From positions 62,001 to 126,000 of the forward strand of contig NZ_RZGZ01000003.1 of NCBI RefSeq assembly GCF_003990045.1: a stretch of 64,000 bases of DNA, given 5' to 3'. This DNA is from Labedella endophytica (GTDB taxonomy: Bacteria; Actinomycetota; Actinomycetes; Actinomycetales; Microbacteriaceae). Positions 9,381-17,401 of this stretch are shown here, piece after piece. Position numbers and translations under genes: made by a program. The notes beneath the pieces are model-generated. The model made no database searches. It worked only from the letters and a program-made list of their open reading frames with translations, and had not been told where the DNA came from. Positions within the stretch are counted from its first letter, which is position 1; each line of letters begins with the position of its first letter.

Positions 9381-9874
9381 GTGTCGCCATCCGTCCGGCG
9401 TCGTCCGAGGACCTCGCGGGCATCCTCGGGCTCGAGGAGTCGATCTTCGTGAACGACGCGTGGTCGCCCGCGCAGATGAGGGCCGAGCTCGGAAGCCCGC
9501 ACACGTCGTACGTCGTCGTGGTCGACGACGTCGAGGGGATCGTGGGCTACGGGGGAGTCCAGGCGCCGAGCGCCTCGCCGGACGCGGACATCCAGACGAT
9601 CGCCGTCGTCCCGTCCTTCCGTCGCGCAGGTCTCGGTCGCGCGATCATGGCCGAGCTGATCGGCGCCGCATGGGAGGTCGGCGCGGAACGGGTGTTCCTC
9701 GAGGTCCGGGCCGACAATCCCGCGGCGCAGGCCCTCTACGTCGACCTGGGATTCGAGGAGGTCGGCGTGAGGCCGCACTACTACCAGCCGGACGACGTCG
9801 ACGCCGTCGTCATGCGTCTGGAGTTCCACGGTGGGGCTTCGGCAGGCCCCGGTCCGATCGGAGCGTCGTCGTGA
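9377..9874 (+). CDS. rimI: Ribosomal protein S18 alanine N-acetyltransferase RimI-like
   Basis: GNAT-family acetyltransferase of 165 residues. Motif A for acetyl-CoA is visible as [15 protein letters not shown], and [28 protein letters not shown] is the classic RimI C-terminus. RimI acetylates the N-terminal alanine of ribosomal protein S18 in E. coli; in this cluster it is regularly found between tsaB and tsaD, and a role toward other N-termini cannot be excluded. It overlaps both neighbours by 4 bases. Confidence 0.92.
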   Translation: MSVAIRPASSEDLAGILGLEESIFVNDAWSPAQMRAELGSPHTSYVVVVDDVEGIVGYGGVQAPSASPDADIQTIAVVPSFRRAGLGRAIMAELIGAAWEVGAERVFLEVRADNPAAQALYVDLGFEEVGVRPHYYQPDDVDAVVMRLEFHGGASAGPGPIGASS

Positions 9875-10929
9875 TCGCCGACGCACCCCTCGTCCTCGGG
9901 ATCGAGACGAGCTGCGACGAGACCGGCATCGGGATCGTCCGCGGGCGACGGCTCCTGTCCAATCGCATCGCGTCCTCGATGGACGAGCACGCACGCTACG
10001 GCGGCGTCGTCCCCGAGGTCGCTGCGCGCGCGCACCTCGAGGCGCTCGTGCCGACGATCGAGGCGGCGGTCGCGGAGGCCGGTGTCGAGCTCGACGATCT
10101 CGACGCCGTCGCCGTCACGATCGGTCCGGGACTCGCGGGCGCGCTCATGGTCGGGGTGGGAGCGGCGAAGGCCCTCGCCGTGGCCCTCGGCAAGCCGCTC
10201 TACGCGGTGAACCACCTGGTCGGCCATGTCGGAGCAGACCTGCTCACGCCGGACGCCGACGACATCGAATACCCGACCGTCGCGCTCCTCGTCTCGGGAG
10301 GTCACACGTCGCTCCTCCTCGTGAGGGACCTCGTCGACGACGTGGCCCTCCTCGGCGAGACGATCGACGACGCGGCCGGGGAAGCATTCGACAAGGTCGC
10401 TCGCGTCCTCGGGCTGCCGTATCCCGGAGGGCCGGAGATCGACCGCGCCGCGCTCGGTGGGGACCCGGCGGCCATCCGGTTCCCCCGGGGGCTCACCCTC
10501 CCGAAGGACCTCGAGCGCCACCGCTACGACTTCTCGTTCTCGGGACTCAAGACGGCGGTCGCCCGGTGGGTGGAGAAGCGGGAAGCGGATGGGGTGCCCG
10601 TTCCCGTCGCCGACGTGGCGGCATCGTTCCGCGAGGCCGTCGTCGACGTGCTCGTCTCGAAGGCGATCGCGGCCTGCCACGACACCGGTGTTCCCCGTTT
10701 GCTCCTCGGCGGCGGGGTCGTCGCGAACGCCCGGCTCCGCACGGTCGCCGCCGAACGCGCGGCTGCGGCCGGTATCGCGCTCCGCATCCCCCCGCTCGAT
10801 CTCTGCACGGACAACGGTGCGATGATCGCCGTCCTGGCCGCCGAGCGCTTGCGCGCGGGGCATCCCGGGTCAGCGCTCGATGCCGCGGCCGATTCCACCC
10901 TCCCGGTCACGGCGATCCAGGTGCCGTGA
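9871..10929 (+). CDS. tsaD: tRNA N6-adenosine threonylcarbamoyltransferase TsaD
   Basis: Catalytic subunit that transfers threonylcarbamoyl from its AMP adduct to A37 of tRNA. The GTG at 9871 overlaps the rimI stop; a longer open frame upstream is rejected because homology starts at [13 protein letters not shown]. 352 residues. The metal-binding HxxxH motif is in [10 protein letters not shown] and [23 protein letters not shown] and [11 protein letters not shown] are further ASKHA signatures. It closes the tsaE-tsaB-rimI-tsaD group. Confidence 0.96.
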   Translation: MIADAPLVLGIETSCDETGIGIVRGRRLLSNRIASSMDEHARYGGVVPEVAARAHLEALVPTIEAAVAEAGVELDDLDAVAVTIGPGLAGALMVGVGAAKALAVALGKPLYAVNHLVGHVGADLLTPDADDIEYPTVALLVSGGHTSLLLVRDLVDDVALLGETIDDAAGEAFDKVARVLGLPYPGGPEIDRAALGGDPAAIRFPRGLTLPKDLERHRYDFSFSGLKTAVARWVEKREADGVPVPVADVAASFREAVVDVLVSKAIAACHDTGVPRLLLGGGVVANARLRTVAAERAAAAGIALRIPPLDLCTDNGAMIAVLAAERLRAGHPGSALDAAADSTLPVTAIQVP

Positions 10930-10987
10930 CCGCGGTCCCGTCGATGACGCGTCCGATACGCTGGGACCCTCGACGAGGGAGGGCGAC

Positions 10988-11419
10988 GTGACGGCGCACG
11001 ATGGACCGGCCCCGGACGCTGCGGGCACCTCGCGTCAACCGACGCGTGCGCAGGAGCCCTTCGCCCCTCCGTCCGTCCCCGGGTTCCGGGAGCACCACGT
11101 TCCGCCGACCAAGCCGGGACGGCACGATTCGCAGCAGTCCTGGCCGAGCGCCGATGCTCTGCGCTTCACGCCGCATGCGGAGGCACCGGGCCGGGAGGCG
11201 GGTGTCGCGCTGGCGCTCGCCATCGTCGGCGCTCTGATCGGACTCGCCGTCGGGTGGGGTCTGCCTCTCTCGATCGTCGCCCTCGTGCTCGCGATGCGCG
11301 TGCGCCGGAGACCGGGACGGTCCCGACTGATGGCGACGTGGTCCATCGCCCTCGTCCTCGTCAGCGCGATCGCGTCGGGGGCCTGGCTCGCGTACAGCCT
11401 CGTCGTCCTGTTCGGATGA
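10988..11419 (+). CDS. Small two-helix membrane protein of unknown function
   Basis: Not recognised as a named family. The GTG at 10988 is chosen for the strong purine-rich site GAGGGAGGGCGAC just before it. The 143-residue protein has a polar, Pro/Gln/His-rich N-terminus of about 75 residues, then two hydrophobic helices (VALALAIVGALIGLAVGWG and ALVLVSAIASGAWLAYSLVV) joined by a basic loop (RVRRRPGRSR), so the tail is expected outside or the loop in the cytoplasm. It resembles the DUF4190 layout of the next gene, and the two may be related membrane proteins. Confidence 0.7.
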   Translation: MTAHDGPAPDAAGTSRQPTRAQEPFAPPSVPGFREHHVPPTKPGRHDSQQSWPSADALRFTPHAEAPGREAGVALALAIVGALIGLAVGWGLPLSIVALVLAMRVRRRPGRSRLMATWSIALVLVSAIASGAWLAYSLVVLFG

Positions 11420-11489
11420 CGTGCGGCTCGCGCCGCGGGGTCTGGGCCGCGTCATTGTGGACCCGGCCGTCGCCTGCCACCATGTGGGG

Positions 11490-11939
11490 ATGACCAACTC
11501 CGATGGCGGCGCGCCGCAGGGCCCGTATCCGCAGCAGCCGAGCGCCTACCCACAGCCCGACTCCTCCCAGCAGCCGAACGCCTACCCGACGTCCGCCCCG
11601 CAGGGAGCCCCGCAGGGTTACCCGCAGGCGGGTGGACCGCAGCCGTATCCGTCGTACGGGTCGCCGTATCCACCGGCGAGGCCCACCAACACGCTCGCGA
11701 TCATCACCATCATCGCCGCCTTCGTGTTCCCGATCGTCGGCATCGTGACGGGACACATCGCACTCGGGCAGCTCAAGACCTCGGGGGAGCAGGGTGAGGG
11801 GCTCGCGAAAGCCGGCCTCATCATCTCCTACGTGTACAGCGCGATCGTCATCGTCGTGCTCCTGATCTCGATCGTTCTCCCGCTGATCATGGTCGCGGCC
11901 TTCGTGCCGTTCTGGGCCACGATCCCCACGAGCCCCTGA
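11490..11939 (+). CDS. DUF4190 domain membrane protein
   Basis: 149 residues, start ATG at 11490. The N-terminal half is rich in Pro, Gln, Tyr and Gly with repeated YPQ-type units, and the C-terminal half has two membrane helices around VGIVTGHIALGQLKTSGEQGEGLAKAG, the typical DUF4190 core. Such proteins are common in actinobacteria and their function is not established. No clear ribosome-binding site precedes it. It converges on the methyltransferase gene, with 27 bases between stops. Confidence 0.82.
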   Translation: MTNSDGGAPQGPYPQQPSAYPQPDSSQQPNAYPTSAPQGAPQGYPQAGGPQPYPSYGSPYPPARPTNTLAIITIIAAFVFPIVGIVTGHIALGQLKTSGEQGEGLAKAGLIISYVYSAIVIVVLLISIVLPLIMVAAFVPFWATIPTSP

Positions 11940-11966
11940 CCCCGCGCTCGGCCGGGCAGTCCGTCG

Positions 11967-13160
11967 TCAGTCCGACGGCTCCCGGTCGACCAGGAGGGCG
12001 CGATGGCGCCCGGCGACACGGGTGAGGATGATCGTGGCCGATCGCGTTCCCGAGAGCGACATCTTGCGACGGAAGACGGCCGGATCGATGTCCGCACCGC
12101 GCTTCTTCACCTCGAGGACGCCGATCCCACGAGACCGCAGCTCCTTCTTGATGGTCTTCTCGTCGAGGGGCAGGTCCGCGACGACCCGGAACGCCTGTGC
12201 GAACGGACTGGGGACGAATTCGTCGGACGTGAGGTAGGCGATCCGCTCGCTCAGGAGACCGGCTCCGAGACGCCTCGCCAGGTCGCCGATCAGCCGGGCT
12301 CGGATCACGGCGCCGTTCGGCTCGTAGACGTAGGAGCCGAGTGGGCGGACGGCCTCGTCCTCGCTGTCGCCGTCCGACGTCATCTCCGCCGCGGCGTCGC
12401 CGACGATCACGAGTGCCGCGCGTGTCACTCCCGGGCGAGCGAGCACCCCCGTCCACAGGCCGAGTTCGACGACGTCTCCGTCGACGCTGATCCACTGGGC
12501 CTCGACCCCCGCAGGGATGCGGGACCGGTCGAAGCCGGGGCCGAGCTTGACACCGACGGGCTTGCGCTCGGCGACCTCCCACAGGAGGTCGAGGGGAGGG
12601 GTGTAATCGTCGGGGTCCGTCAGGCGCTCGGTCTCGGAGTGACCGGCCGATCGGCGGGCGGGGTCGGCGAAGACGGCGTCGAAGGGCTCGACGTCGATGT
12701 CGCGGGCGTCGGCGTGAATGACCGTGGACGTCGGGAACGGCGCCAGGTTGTAGCTCGCGATGGCGGCGGTGACCTCGTCGATCTCGACTGCCGTGACGGC
12801 GATGTCGAGACTTGCGAGAGCGAGGGCGTCGCCACCGATGCCGCTTCCGAGATCGACGACACGGGAGAGGCCCGCCGACGAGAATCGGCCTGCGTGGAGC
12901 GCGGCCACCCGCAGGCGCGTCGCCTGTTCGAGTCCCGCCTGGGTGAAGAGCATGCGGTCGGCGAAGACCCCGAACTTGCGGCTCGCTCGCGCGCGGAGCC
13001 TGGCCTGGCCGAGGACCGCGGAGACGAGCGCGGCCGGGTGACCTTCGGCGCGCAGCTTCGTGACGGTGGAGACGAGCTCCGCCGGTGTGCCGGCCGCGAC
13101 GGAGTCGAGAAGGGCCAGACCCGAGGGGGTGAGGAGTTCGACGAGTTCTGCCCTGTCCAT
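11967..13160 (-). CDS. Class I SAM-dependent methyltransferase with THUMP-like domain
   Basis: A 397-residue protein. An N-terminal helical segment is followed by a Rossmann methyltransferase fold: motif I RVVDLGSGIGGDALALA near residue 100, the acidic ribose-binding loop VEIDE, and FADPARR near residue 165. The C-terminal region (about 300-397, with RSRGIGVLEVKKRG) matches the THUMP-like domain often attached to this family. The substrate is unknown; an RNA substrate is plausible from the domain. Its start lies 31 bases from the groES operator region, which it faces divergently. Confidence 0.88.
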   Translation of the reverse strand: MDRAELVELLTPSGLALLDSVAAGTPAELVSTVTKLRAEGHPAALVSAVLGQARLRARASRKFGVFADRMLFTQAGLEQATRLRVAALHAGRFSSAGLSRVVDLGSGIGGDALALASLDIAVTAVEIDEVTAAIASYNLAPFPTSTVIHADARDIDVEPFDAVFADPARRSAGHSETERLTDPDDYTPPLDLLWEVAERKPVGVKLGPGFDRSRIPAGVEAQWISVDGDVVELGLWTGVLARPGVTRAALVIVGDAAAEMTSDGDSEDEAVRPLGSYVYEPNGAVIRARLIGDLARRLGAGLLSERIAYLTSDEFVPSPFAQAFRVVADLPLDEKTIKKELRSRGIGVLEVKKRGADIDPAVFRRKMSLSGTRSATIILTRVAGRHRALLVDREPSD

Positions 13161-13191
13161 CCGGCCACGCTACCAGCGGCGGGGCGGATCG

Positions 13192-13218
13192 TTGGCACTC
13201 ACGTTGCACGAGTGCCAG
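13192..13218. promoter_or_regulatory. CIRCE-type operator 1 upstream of groES
   Basis: TTGGCACTC, a 9-base spacer and GAGTGCCAG form a near-perfect inverted repeat with the geometry of the HrcA-binding CIRCE element. It overlaps the candidate groES -35 hexamer (TTGCAC, 13204-13209). Confidence 0.8.
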
Positions 13219-13232
13219 AGCATCCGTAGACT
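13204..13232 (+). promoter_or_regulatory. groES promoter
   Basis: TTGCAC (13204-13209) and TAGACT (13227-13232) are separated by 17 bases, close to the housekeeping consensus. It is bracketed by the two CIRCE elements, so HrcA bound at either would block polymerase. Confidence 0.75.
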
Positions 13233-13236
13233 GGCG

Positions 13237-13263
13237 TTAGCACTCTCATGGTGAGGGTGCTAA
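13237..13263. promoter_or_regulatory. CIRCE operator 2 upstream of groES
   Basis: TTAGCACTC, 9 bases and GGGTGCTAA: one mismatch from the canonical CIRCE consensus (TTAGCACTC-N9-GAGTGCTAA). It lies at the expected transcription start, directly after the -10 element, the usual position for HrcA repression. Confidence 0.93.
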
Positions 13264-13294
13264 CCCATTCTTCGCACTAAGAAAGAGGTCAACC

Positions 13295-13591
13295 GTGTCG
13301 GTCTCCATCAAGCCGCTCGAGGATCGCATCGTCATCCAGCAGGTCGAGGCGGAGCAGGTGACTGCTTCCGGCCTGGTCATCCCGGACACCGCCAAGGAGA
13401 AGCCCCAGGAGGGCGAGGTCATCGCCGTCGGCCCCGGCCGCATCGACGACAACGGCAACCGCGTTCCTCTCGACATCTCCGTCGGCGACCGTGTCCTGTA
13501 CTCGAAGTACGGCGGCACCGAGGTCAAGTTCGGTGGCGAGGACTTCCTCGTCCTCTCCGCTCGTGACGTACTGGCGGTCGTCGTCCGCTGA
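13295..13591 (+). CDS. groES: Co-chaperonin GroES
   Basis: The 98-residue Hsp10 lid of the GroEL chaperonin. GTG start with AAAGAGG 7-13 bases upstream. Conserved parts: [16 protein letters not shown] at the N-terminus, the mobile loop [18 protein letters not shown] that contacts GroEL, and [21 protein letters not shown]. groEL does not follow: a strong terminator and a transporter gene come next, so the GroEL partner is encoded elsewhere. Control is by HrcA through the two CIRCE sites. Confidence 0.97.
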   Translation: MSVSIKPLEDRIVIQQVEAEQVTASGLVIPDTAKEKPQEGEVIAVGPGRIDDNGNRVPLDISVGDRVLYSKYGGTEVKFGGEDFLVLSARDVLAVVVR

Positions 13592-13609
13592 CGATTCCCT
13601 GTCAGGGCT

Positions 13610-13651
13610 GACGAAGGGCCCACCCGACTCCGGTCGGGTGGGCCCTTCGTC
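13610..13651 (+). terminator. Terminator after groES
   Basis: A perfect 19-base-pair hairpin (13610-13628 with 13633-13651) with a TCCG loop, 19 bases after the groES stop. It makes groES a single-gene transcription unit. Confidence 0.9.
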
Positions 13652-13730
13652 ATGCGCGGCGGCGATCGGCATGGCGGAAAGTCGACGACCTCTGGCCGCT
13701 CGCGCCCACGGACGCCGGGCCTCCCCTCAC

Positions 13731-13736
13731 TAGGAT
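13731..13736 (+). promoter_or_regulatory. -10 element of the rarD-like gene
   Basis: TAGGAT ends 6 bases before the GTG start at 13743, the spacing expected for a leaderless transcript. Confidence 0.55.
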
Positions 13737-13742
13737 CGATCC

Positions 13743-14705
13743 GTGGTCAATCGGATGGAGTCGGTGGGGGCCGCGTCGACCCCCGATCCCGCCGAGACCT
13801 TCTCGCCGCGCGGCGGACTCGCCTACGCGGCCTCGGCGTACGGTCTCTGGGGTCTGCTCCCCGTGTTCTTCCTCGCGCTCGTCCCCATGGGACCGGTCGA
13901 ACTCGTCGCGTGGCGGATCGTGTTCTCGCTCGTCTTCTGCGCCGTCCTGCTCACCGCCACCCGCTCGTGGCACCGTGTCGTCGCCATCCTCCGGCGGGGA
14001 CGCACCGTGGCGATCATGGCGGCCGCCTCGGTGTTCATCTTCATCAACTGGCAGACCTACGTCTTCGGGACGCTCAGCGGCCATGTGGTCGACGCAGCCC
14101 TCGGGTACTTCATCAACCCGATCTTCACGGTGCTCATCGGCGTCGTCGTCCTGCGGGAGAGGCTACGGGCCCCGCAGTGGGTGGCGGTCGGCATCGCAGG
14201 CGTCGCCGTCGTCGTCCTCGCGGTGGGATACGGCACCGTGCCATGGATCGCTCTCGTCCTCGCGACCTCGTTCGGTCTCTACGGCTACATCAAGAAGCGC
14301 GTCGGGGGCACCGTCGACGCGCTCTCCGGTCTGACCGTCGAGAGCCTCTTCCTCCTGCCCGTCGCCGCCGTCGCCCTGGTCGTCGTCTCCCTGACGTCGG
14401 AGCTCATGATCGGGGCTCCCGGTCCCTGGCACGTCGGCCTCCCGATCCTGTCCGGTGTGGTCACAGCGGTGCCCCTCCTCTTCTTCGCGTCGGCCTCGCG
14501 CCGGCTGCCCCTCGTGACGATGGGCCTCGTCCAGTTCGTCGCGCCGCTCCTGCAGTTCATCGTCGGGGTGGTGCTCCTCCGTGAGGCCATGCCGCTCGAG
14601 AGGTGGATCGGATTCGGCCTCGTGTGGGTCGCCCTCGTCGTCCTCATGGTGGACCTCGTCGTCGCGAGTCGTGGCACCCGTCGAGCACGCGCCGCGGCGG
14701 TCTGA
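13743..14705 (+). CDS. rarD: EamA-family transporter RarD-like
   Basis: A 320-residue integral membrane protein of the drug/metabolite transporter superfamily with about ten predicted helices. The RarD signature region YAASAYGLWGLLPVFFLAL and the two EamA halves (YFINPIFTVLIGVVVLRERL; FVAPLLQFIVGVVLLREAM) are clear. E. coli RarD was named for a chloramphenicol phenotype; the natural substrate is unknown. The GTG at 13743 fits a leaderless start; an ATG four codons later (13755) is an alternative. Confidence 0.9.
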   Translation: MVNRMESVGAASTPDPAETFSPRGGLAYAASAYGLWGLLPVFFLALVPMGPVELVAWRIVFSLVFCAVLLTATRSWHRVVAILRRGRTVAIMAAASVFIFINWQTYVFGTLSGHVVDAALGYFINPIFTVLIGVVVLRERLRAPQWVAVGIAGVAVVVLAVGYGTVPWIALVLATSFGLYGYIKKRVGGTVDALSGLTVESLFLLPVAAVALVVVSLTSELMIGAPGPWHVGLPILSGVVTAVPLLFFASASRRLPLVTMGLVQFVAPLLQFIVGVVLLREAMPLERWIGFGLVWVALVVLMVDLVVASRGTRRARAAAV

Positions 14706-14746
14706 TCGACGGATTCCGTCGTCCCGCCGGGTCCGTTCCGCGGAAT

Positions 14747-14784
14747 GTAACGATTGGGTCGCGTTACACGGCTGTAACGCGACC
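14747..14784. promoter_or_regulatory. Inverted-repeat operator upstream of the binding-protein gene
   Basis: A perfect 12-base inverted repeat (14757-14768 and 14773-14784, 4-base spacer) contains GTTAC-N6-GTAAC, with another GTAAC half-site at 14747-14751. The repeat overlaps a candidate -35 (GTTACA, 14763-14768), which is 17 bases from TATTGT at 14786-14791. GTnAC-N6-GnAAC is the form of the actinobacterial nitrogen regulator GlnR site, so nitrogen control of this transporter is possible, but another regulator could equally bind it. Confidence 0.65.
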
Positions 14785-14881
14785 GTATTGTGTCTGGTTC
14801 TACCCGCCGTTAGCTTTGGCTGCACGCGTCGATAGACCCTGCCGACGCGATCTCCCTATCAGAGGTAATTGAAGGAGCACC

Positions 14882-16234
14882 ATGAGCGTATTCGCGAGCC
14901 CCTCGCGTTCACTCCGTCGGCGCGTCAGCGTCGGTATCGCAACGGTCGGTATCGGCACCCTGCTGCTGGCCGGTTGTTCGTCGGCCGGCGACGGCGGATC
15001 CGATGACGAGACGACCGATGCGGGCGCCACCGCCTGCGGGCCCGAGGCCGTCGAGACCACCGAGGTCGAGCCCGCGGAGATCGCGGCCGCCCAGGAACGC
15101 GACACGTCGCTGACCATCGGATCGATCCTGCCGACCACGGGAACGCTCGCGTTCCTCGGCCCGCCCGAGATCGCCGGCGTCGACCTCGCCATCGCCGACA
15201 TCAACGCGTCCGAGTCCGGCGTCCTCGGCGGCAACGCCGCGGTCATCCACCGCGACTCGGGTGACACCACGACCGACATCGCGACCCAGTCGGCCACAGA
15301 CCTGCTCAGCCAGGGCGTCTCCGGCATCGTCGGTGCCGCGTCCTCCGGTGTCTCCTTCACCTTCATCGACCAGGTGACGGGCGCGCAGGTCGTGCAGGTC
15401 TCCCCGGCAAACACGTCGCCCGACTTCTCGGAGTACGAGGACGGCGGCTACTTCTTCCGTACCGCTCCGTCCGACGTGCTCCAGGGCCGCGTCCTCGGAA
15501 ACCTCATGGTGGGTGACGGCGCGACCAACATCGGTCTCCTCTACCTCAACGACGCCTACGGCACCGGCCTGTCCGAGAACGTGAAGGCGGCCGTCGAGGC
15601 CTCCGGCGGAACGATCGTCGCCGAGGAAGCCTTCAACGAGGGTGACAGCCAGTTCAGCTCGCAGATCGACGCGATCATGGCCGAGGACCCCGACGCCATC
15701 GCGCTCATCGCGTTCGACCAGACCAAGGTCATCATCCCCGAGCTCGTCGGAACCCAGGGCTACCCGGGTGAGAACGTCTACTTCGTGGACGGCAACCTCG
15801 CCGACTACTCGGCCGACTTCGACGAGGGAACGCTGAACTGCGCGAAGGGCACCCTCCCGGGTGTTCTCGCGACGGACGACTTCCGTTCGCGCCTCCTCGG
15901 GATCAACCCCGACCTGACCGACTACAGCTACTCGGCCGAGTCGTACGACGCCGTGATCCTCATGGCTCTCGCGGCGATCGCCGCCGACGACGCATCGGGC
16001 CCCGGTATCCAGAGCCAGATGCAGGCCGTGTCCGAAGGTGGCGAGAAGTGCGAGTCGTTCGACGCGTGCGCCGAGCTGCTCGCGGCCGGTACCGACATCG
16101 ACTACGACGGCATCTCCGGACCGATCACCTTCGACGAGAACGGTGACCCGACCGAGGCCTACATCGGCGTCTACCAGTTCGGCGCGGGCAACACCTACGC
16201 CCCGCTGACGAGCGAGTTCGGTTCGCTCGGCTAA
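14882..16234 (+). CDS. Branched-chain-amino-acid-type ABC transporter substrate-binding lipoprotein
   Basis: A 450-residue extracellular solute-binding lipoprotein. ATG at 14882 with AAGGAG 7-12 bases upstream. The signal peptide ends in the lipobox LLLAGC with the lipidated Cys at 32. The mature part opens with SLTIGSILPTTGTLAFLGPPE and continues with the Peripla_BP_6 fold used by Leu/Ile/Val-, amide- and urea-binding proteins. The ligand is not known from sequence. The matching permeases and ATPases (16.6-20.7 kb) are on the other strand, convergent with this gene, so binding protein and transporter are under separate promoters. Confidence 0.93.
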   Translation: MSVFASPSRSLRRRVSVGIATVGIGTLLLAGCSSAGDGGSDDETTDAGATACGPEAVETTEVEPAEIAAAQERDTSLTIGSILPTTGTLAFLGPPEIAGVDLAIADINASESGVLGGNAAVIHRDSGDTTTDIATQSATDLLSQGVSGIVGAASSGVSFTFIDQVTGAQVVQVSPANTSPDFSEYEDGGYFFRTAPSDVLQGRVLGNLMVGDGATNIGLLYLNDAYGTGLSENVKAAVEASGGTIVAEEAFNEGDSQFSSQIDAIMAEDPDAIALIAFDQTKVIIPELVGTQGYPGENVYFVDGNLADYSADFDEGTLNCAKGTLPGVLATDDFRSRLLGINPDLTDYSYSAESYDAVILMALAAIAADDASGPGIQSQMQAVSEGGEKCESFDACAELLAAGTDIDYDGISGPITFDENGDPTEAYIGVYQFGAGNTYAPLTSEFGSLG

Positions 16235-16252
16235 ACATGCACCACCCCGTGA

Positions 16253-16284
16253 CGGGGCGTCGGATCTTCGGATCCGGCGCCCCG
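16253..16284 (+). terminator. Hairpin after the binding-protein gene
   Basis: A 14-base-pair stem (16253-16266 with 16271-16284, one G-U pair) closed by a stable TTCG tetraloop, 19 bases after the stop. Confidence 0.8.
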
Positions 16285-16314
16285 TTGGTCGTTCCCGCCA
16301 GCGTGGTGAGACGG

Positions 16315-16462
16315 GATGCTGCACGTCGAGTAGTCCCAGGTCGTCGCGTGCGGGTTCGCGAGGCGACGGTTCGCGTCCACCCGGGTGTTGGCGCAGGTGG
16401 TGCTGAAGCTCGAGTGGTCGCGAATCGTCGCCTGCGGGCCCGCGGGGTGACGTTTGGCGTCC
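16315..16462. repeat. Diverged 64-bp direct repeat, 84-bp period, in a convergent gap
   Basis: Copies at 16315-16378 and 16399-16462 align without gaps; the core 51 bases (16328-16378 and 16412-16462) share 39 identities. The 387-base gap between the binding-protein gene and livF otherwise holds two terminators and a GTGC tract. I see no convincing gene here, although the repeat period is a multiple of three. Confidence 0.65.
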
Positions 16463-16495
16463 GAACGAGCGCGGGGGCGTCGGGGGCAGGATGCC

Positions 16496-16540
16496 GTGCG
16501 TGCGTGCGTGCGTGCGTGCGAGCGTGCGTGCGTGCGAGCG
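16496..16540. repeat. GTGC tetranucleotide microsatellite
   Basis: About eleven tandem 4-base units, mostly GTGC with two GAGC variants. It lies between two terminators, outside any accepted gene. Copy number could vary by slippage. Confidence 0.85.
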
Positions 16541-16560
16541 GCCAGGCGCCTCCTCATGCG

Positions 16561-16606
16561 CACAGAAGGGGCCACCCGGACGATGTCCGGGTGGCCCCCT
16601 TCTGTG
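16561..16606 (-). terminator. Terminator of the livHMGF operon
   Basis: Arms of 21 and 22 bases (16561-16581 and 16585-16606) pair perfectly apart from one bulged G, with a GAT loop. It lies 15 bases beyond the livF stop on the minus strand and is likely to act in both directions. Confidence 0.88.
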
Positions 16607-16621
16607 CGCTCTACAGGTCGC

Positions 16622-17401
16622 TCAGTGGCCCTGATCGGCCGCCAGCGTCCCGAGGTAGAGCTCGATGACCTTGGGGTCCTTCGAGAGCTCCTTGCCCGTT
16701 CCGGTGTAGGCGTCGCGCCCCTGATCGAGCACGTAGGCGCGGTCGCAGATCTGGAGGCACCGCCGCGCATTCTGCTCGACCATGATGACGGACACGCCGG
16801 CACGGTTGATCTGGTGCACCCGCAGGAACGTCTCGTCCTGCCGGACGGGGGAGAGGCCGGCCGACGGCTCGTCGAGGAGGAGGACCGACGGGTCGATCAT
16901 GAGTGCCCGACCCATCGCGACCATCTGGCGCTCACCACCGGAGAGCGAACCCGCGCGCTGCTTGCGCCTCGAGCCGAGCTCCGGGAACAGAGTGGCGACG
17001 AACTCGAATCGTTCCGCGAACAGAGACGGCTTGAGGAAGAGTCCCATCTCGAGGTTCTCCTCGATCGTGAGCGTCGGGAAGACGTTGTTGTTCTGCGGCA
17101 CCATGCCGACGCCCTTGGCGACGAGCTTGTTCGCCTTGAGCCCGGTGATGTCCTCGCCCTTCAGGACCACCTTGCCGCCACGGATGTTCACCTGGCCGAA
17201 GATCGCCTTGAGGAGCGTCGACTTACCGGCGCCGTTCGGGCCGATGATGCCGATGAGTTCACCGGGGTAGGCGTCGATCGTGCACCCGTTGAGAATATTC
17301 ACGCCGGGAAGATAACCACCCACGAGATCCTCGGTGCGGAGGACCGCATCCGTGCGCACGGCCGTCGCGGTGGACGCCGTGCTGCTGCTGGAGTCGCTCA
17401 T
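16622..17401 (-). CDS. livF: ABC transporter ATP-binding protein, LivF type
   Basis: One of the two ATPases that power the LivHM permease. 259 residues with Walker A GPNGAGKST near residue 56, the Q-loop MVPQNNNVFPTLTI, signature LSGGERQ, Walker B VLLLDEP and switch His replaced by Gln in VEQNARR, as is usual in LivF. A Ser/Thr-rich leader of about 20 residues precedes the domain. It is the last gene of the operon; its start overlaps the livG stop by 4 bases. Confidence 0.94.
   Translation of the reverse strand: MSDSSSSTASTATAVRTDAVLRTEDLVGGYLPGVNILNGCTIDAYPGELIGIIGPNGAGKSTLLKAIFGQVNIRGGKVVLKGEDITGLKANKLVAKGVGMVPQNNNVFPTLTIEENLEMGLFLKPSLFAERFEFVATLFPELGSRRKQRAGSLSGGERQMVAMGRALMIDPSVLLLDEPSAGLSPVRQDETFLRVHQINRAGVSVIMVEQNARRCLQICDRAYVLDQGRDAYTGTGKELSKDPKVIELYLGTLAADQGH

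Noticed and set aside
16496-16540. CRISPR array.
   Set aside because: The units are only 4 bases with no spacers; none of the repeat arrays in the window has CRISPR geometry and no cas gene is present.
16231-16803. A minus-strand frame of 190 codons covering the 84-bp-spaced repeat.
   Set aside because: It runs through the livF terminator and into livF in another frame; the His-Ala-Arg-Thr stretch is only the GTGC microsatellite. The repeat itself is kept as a finding.
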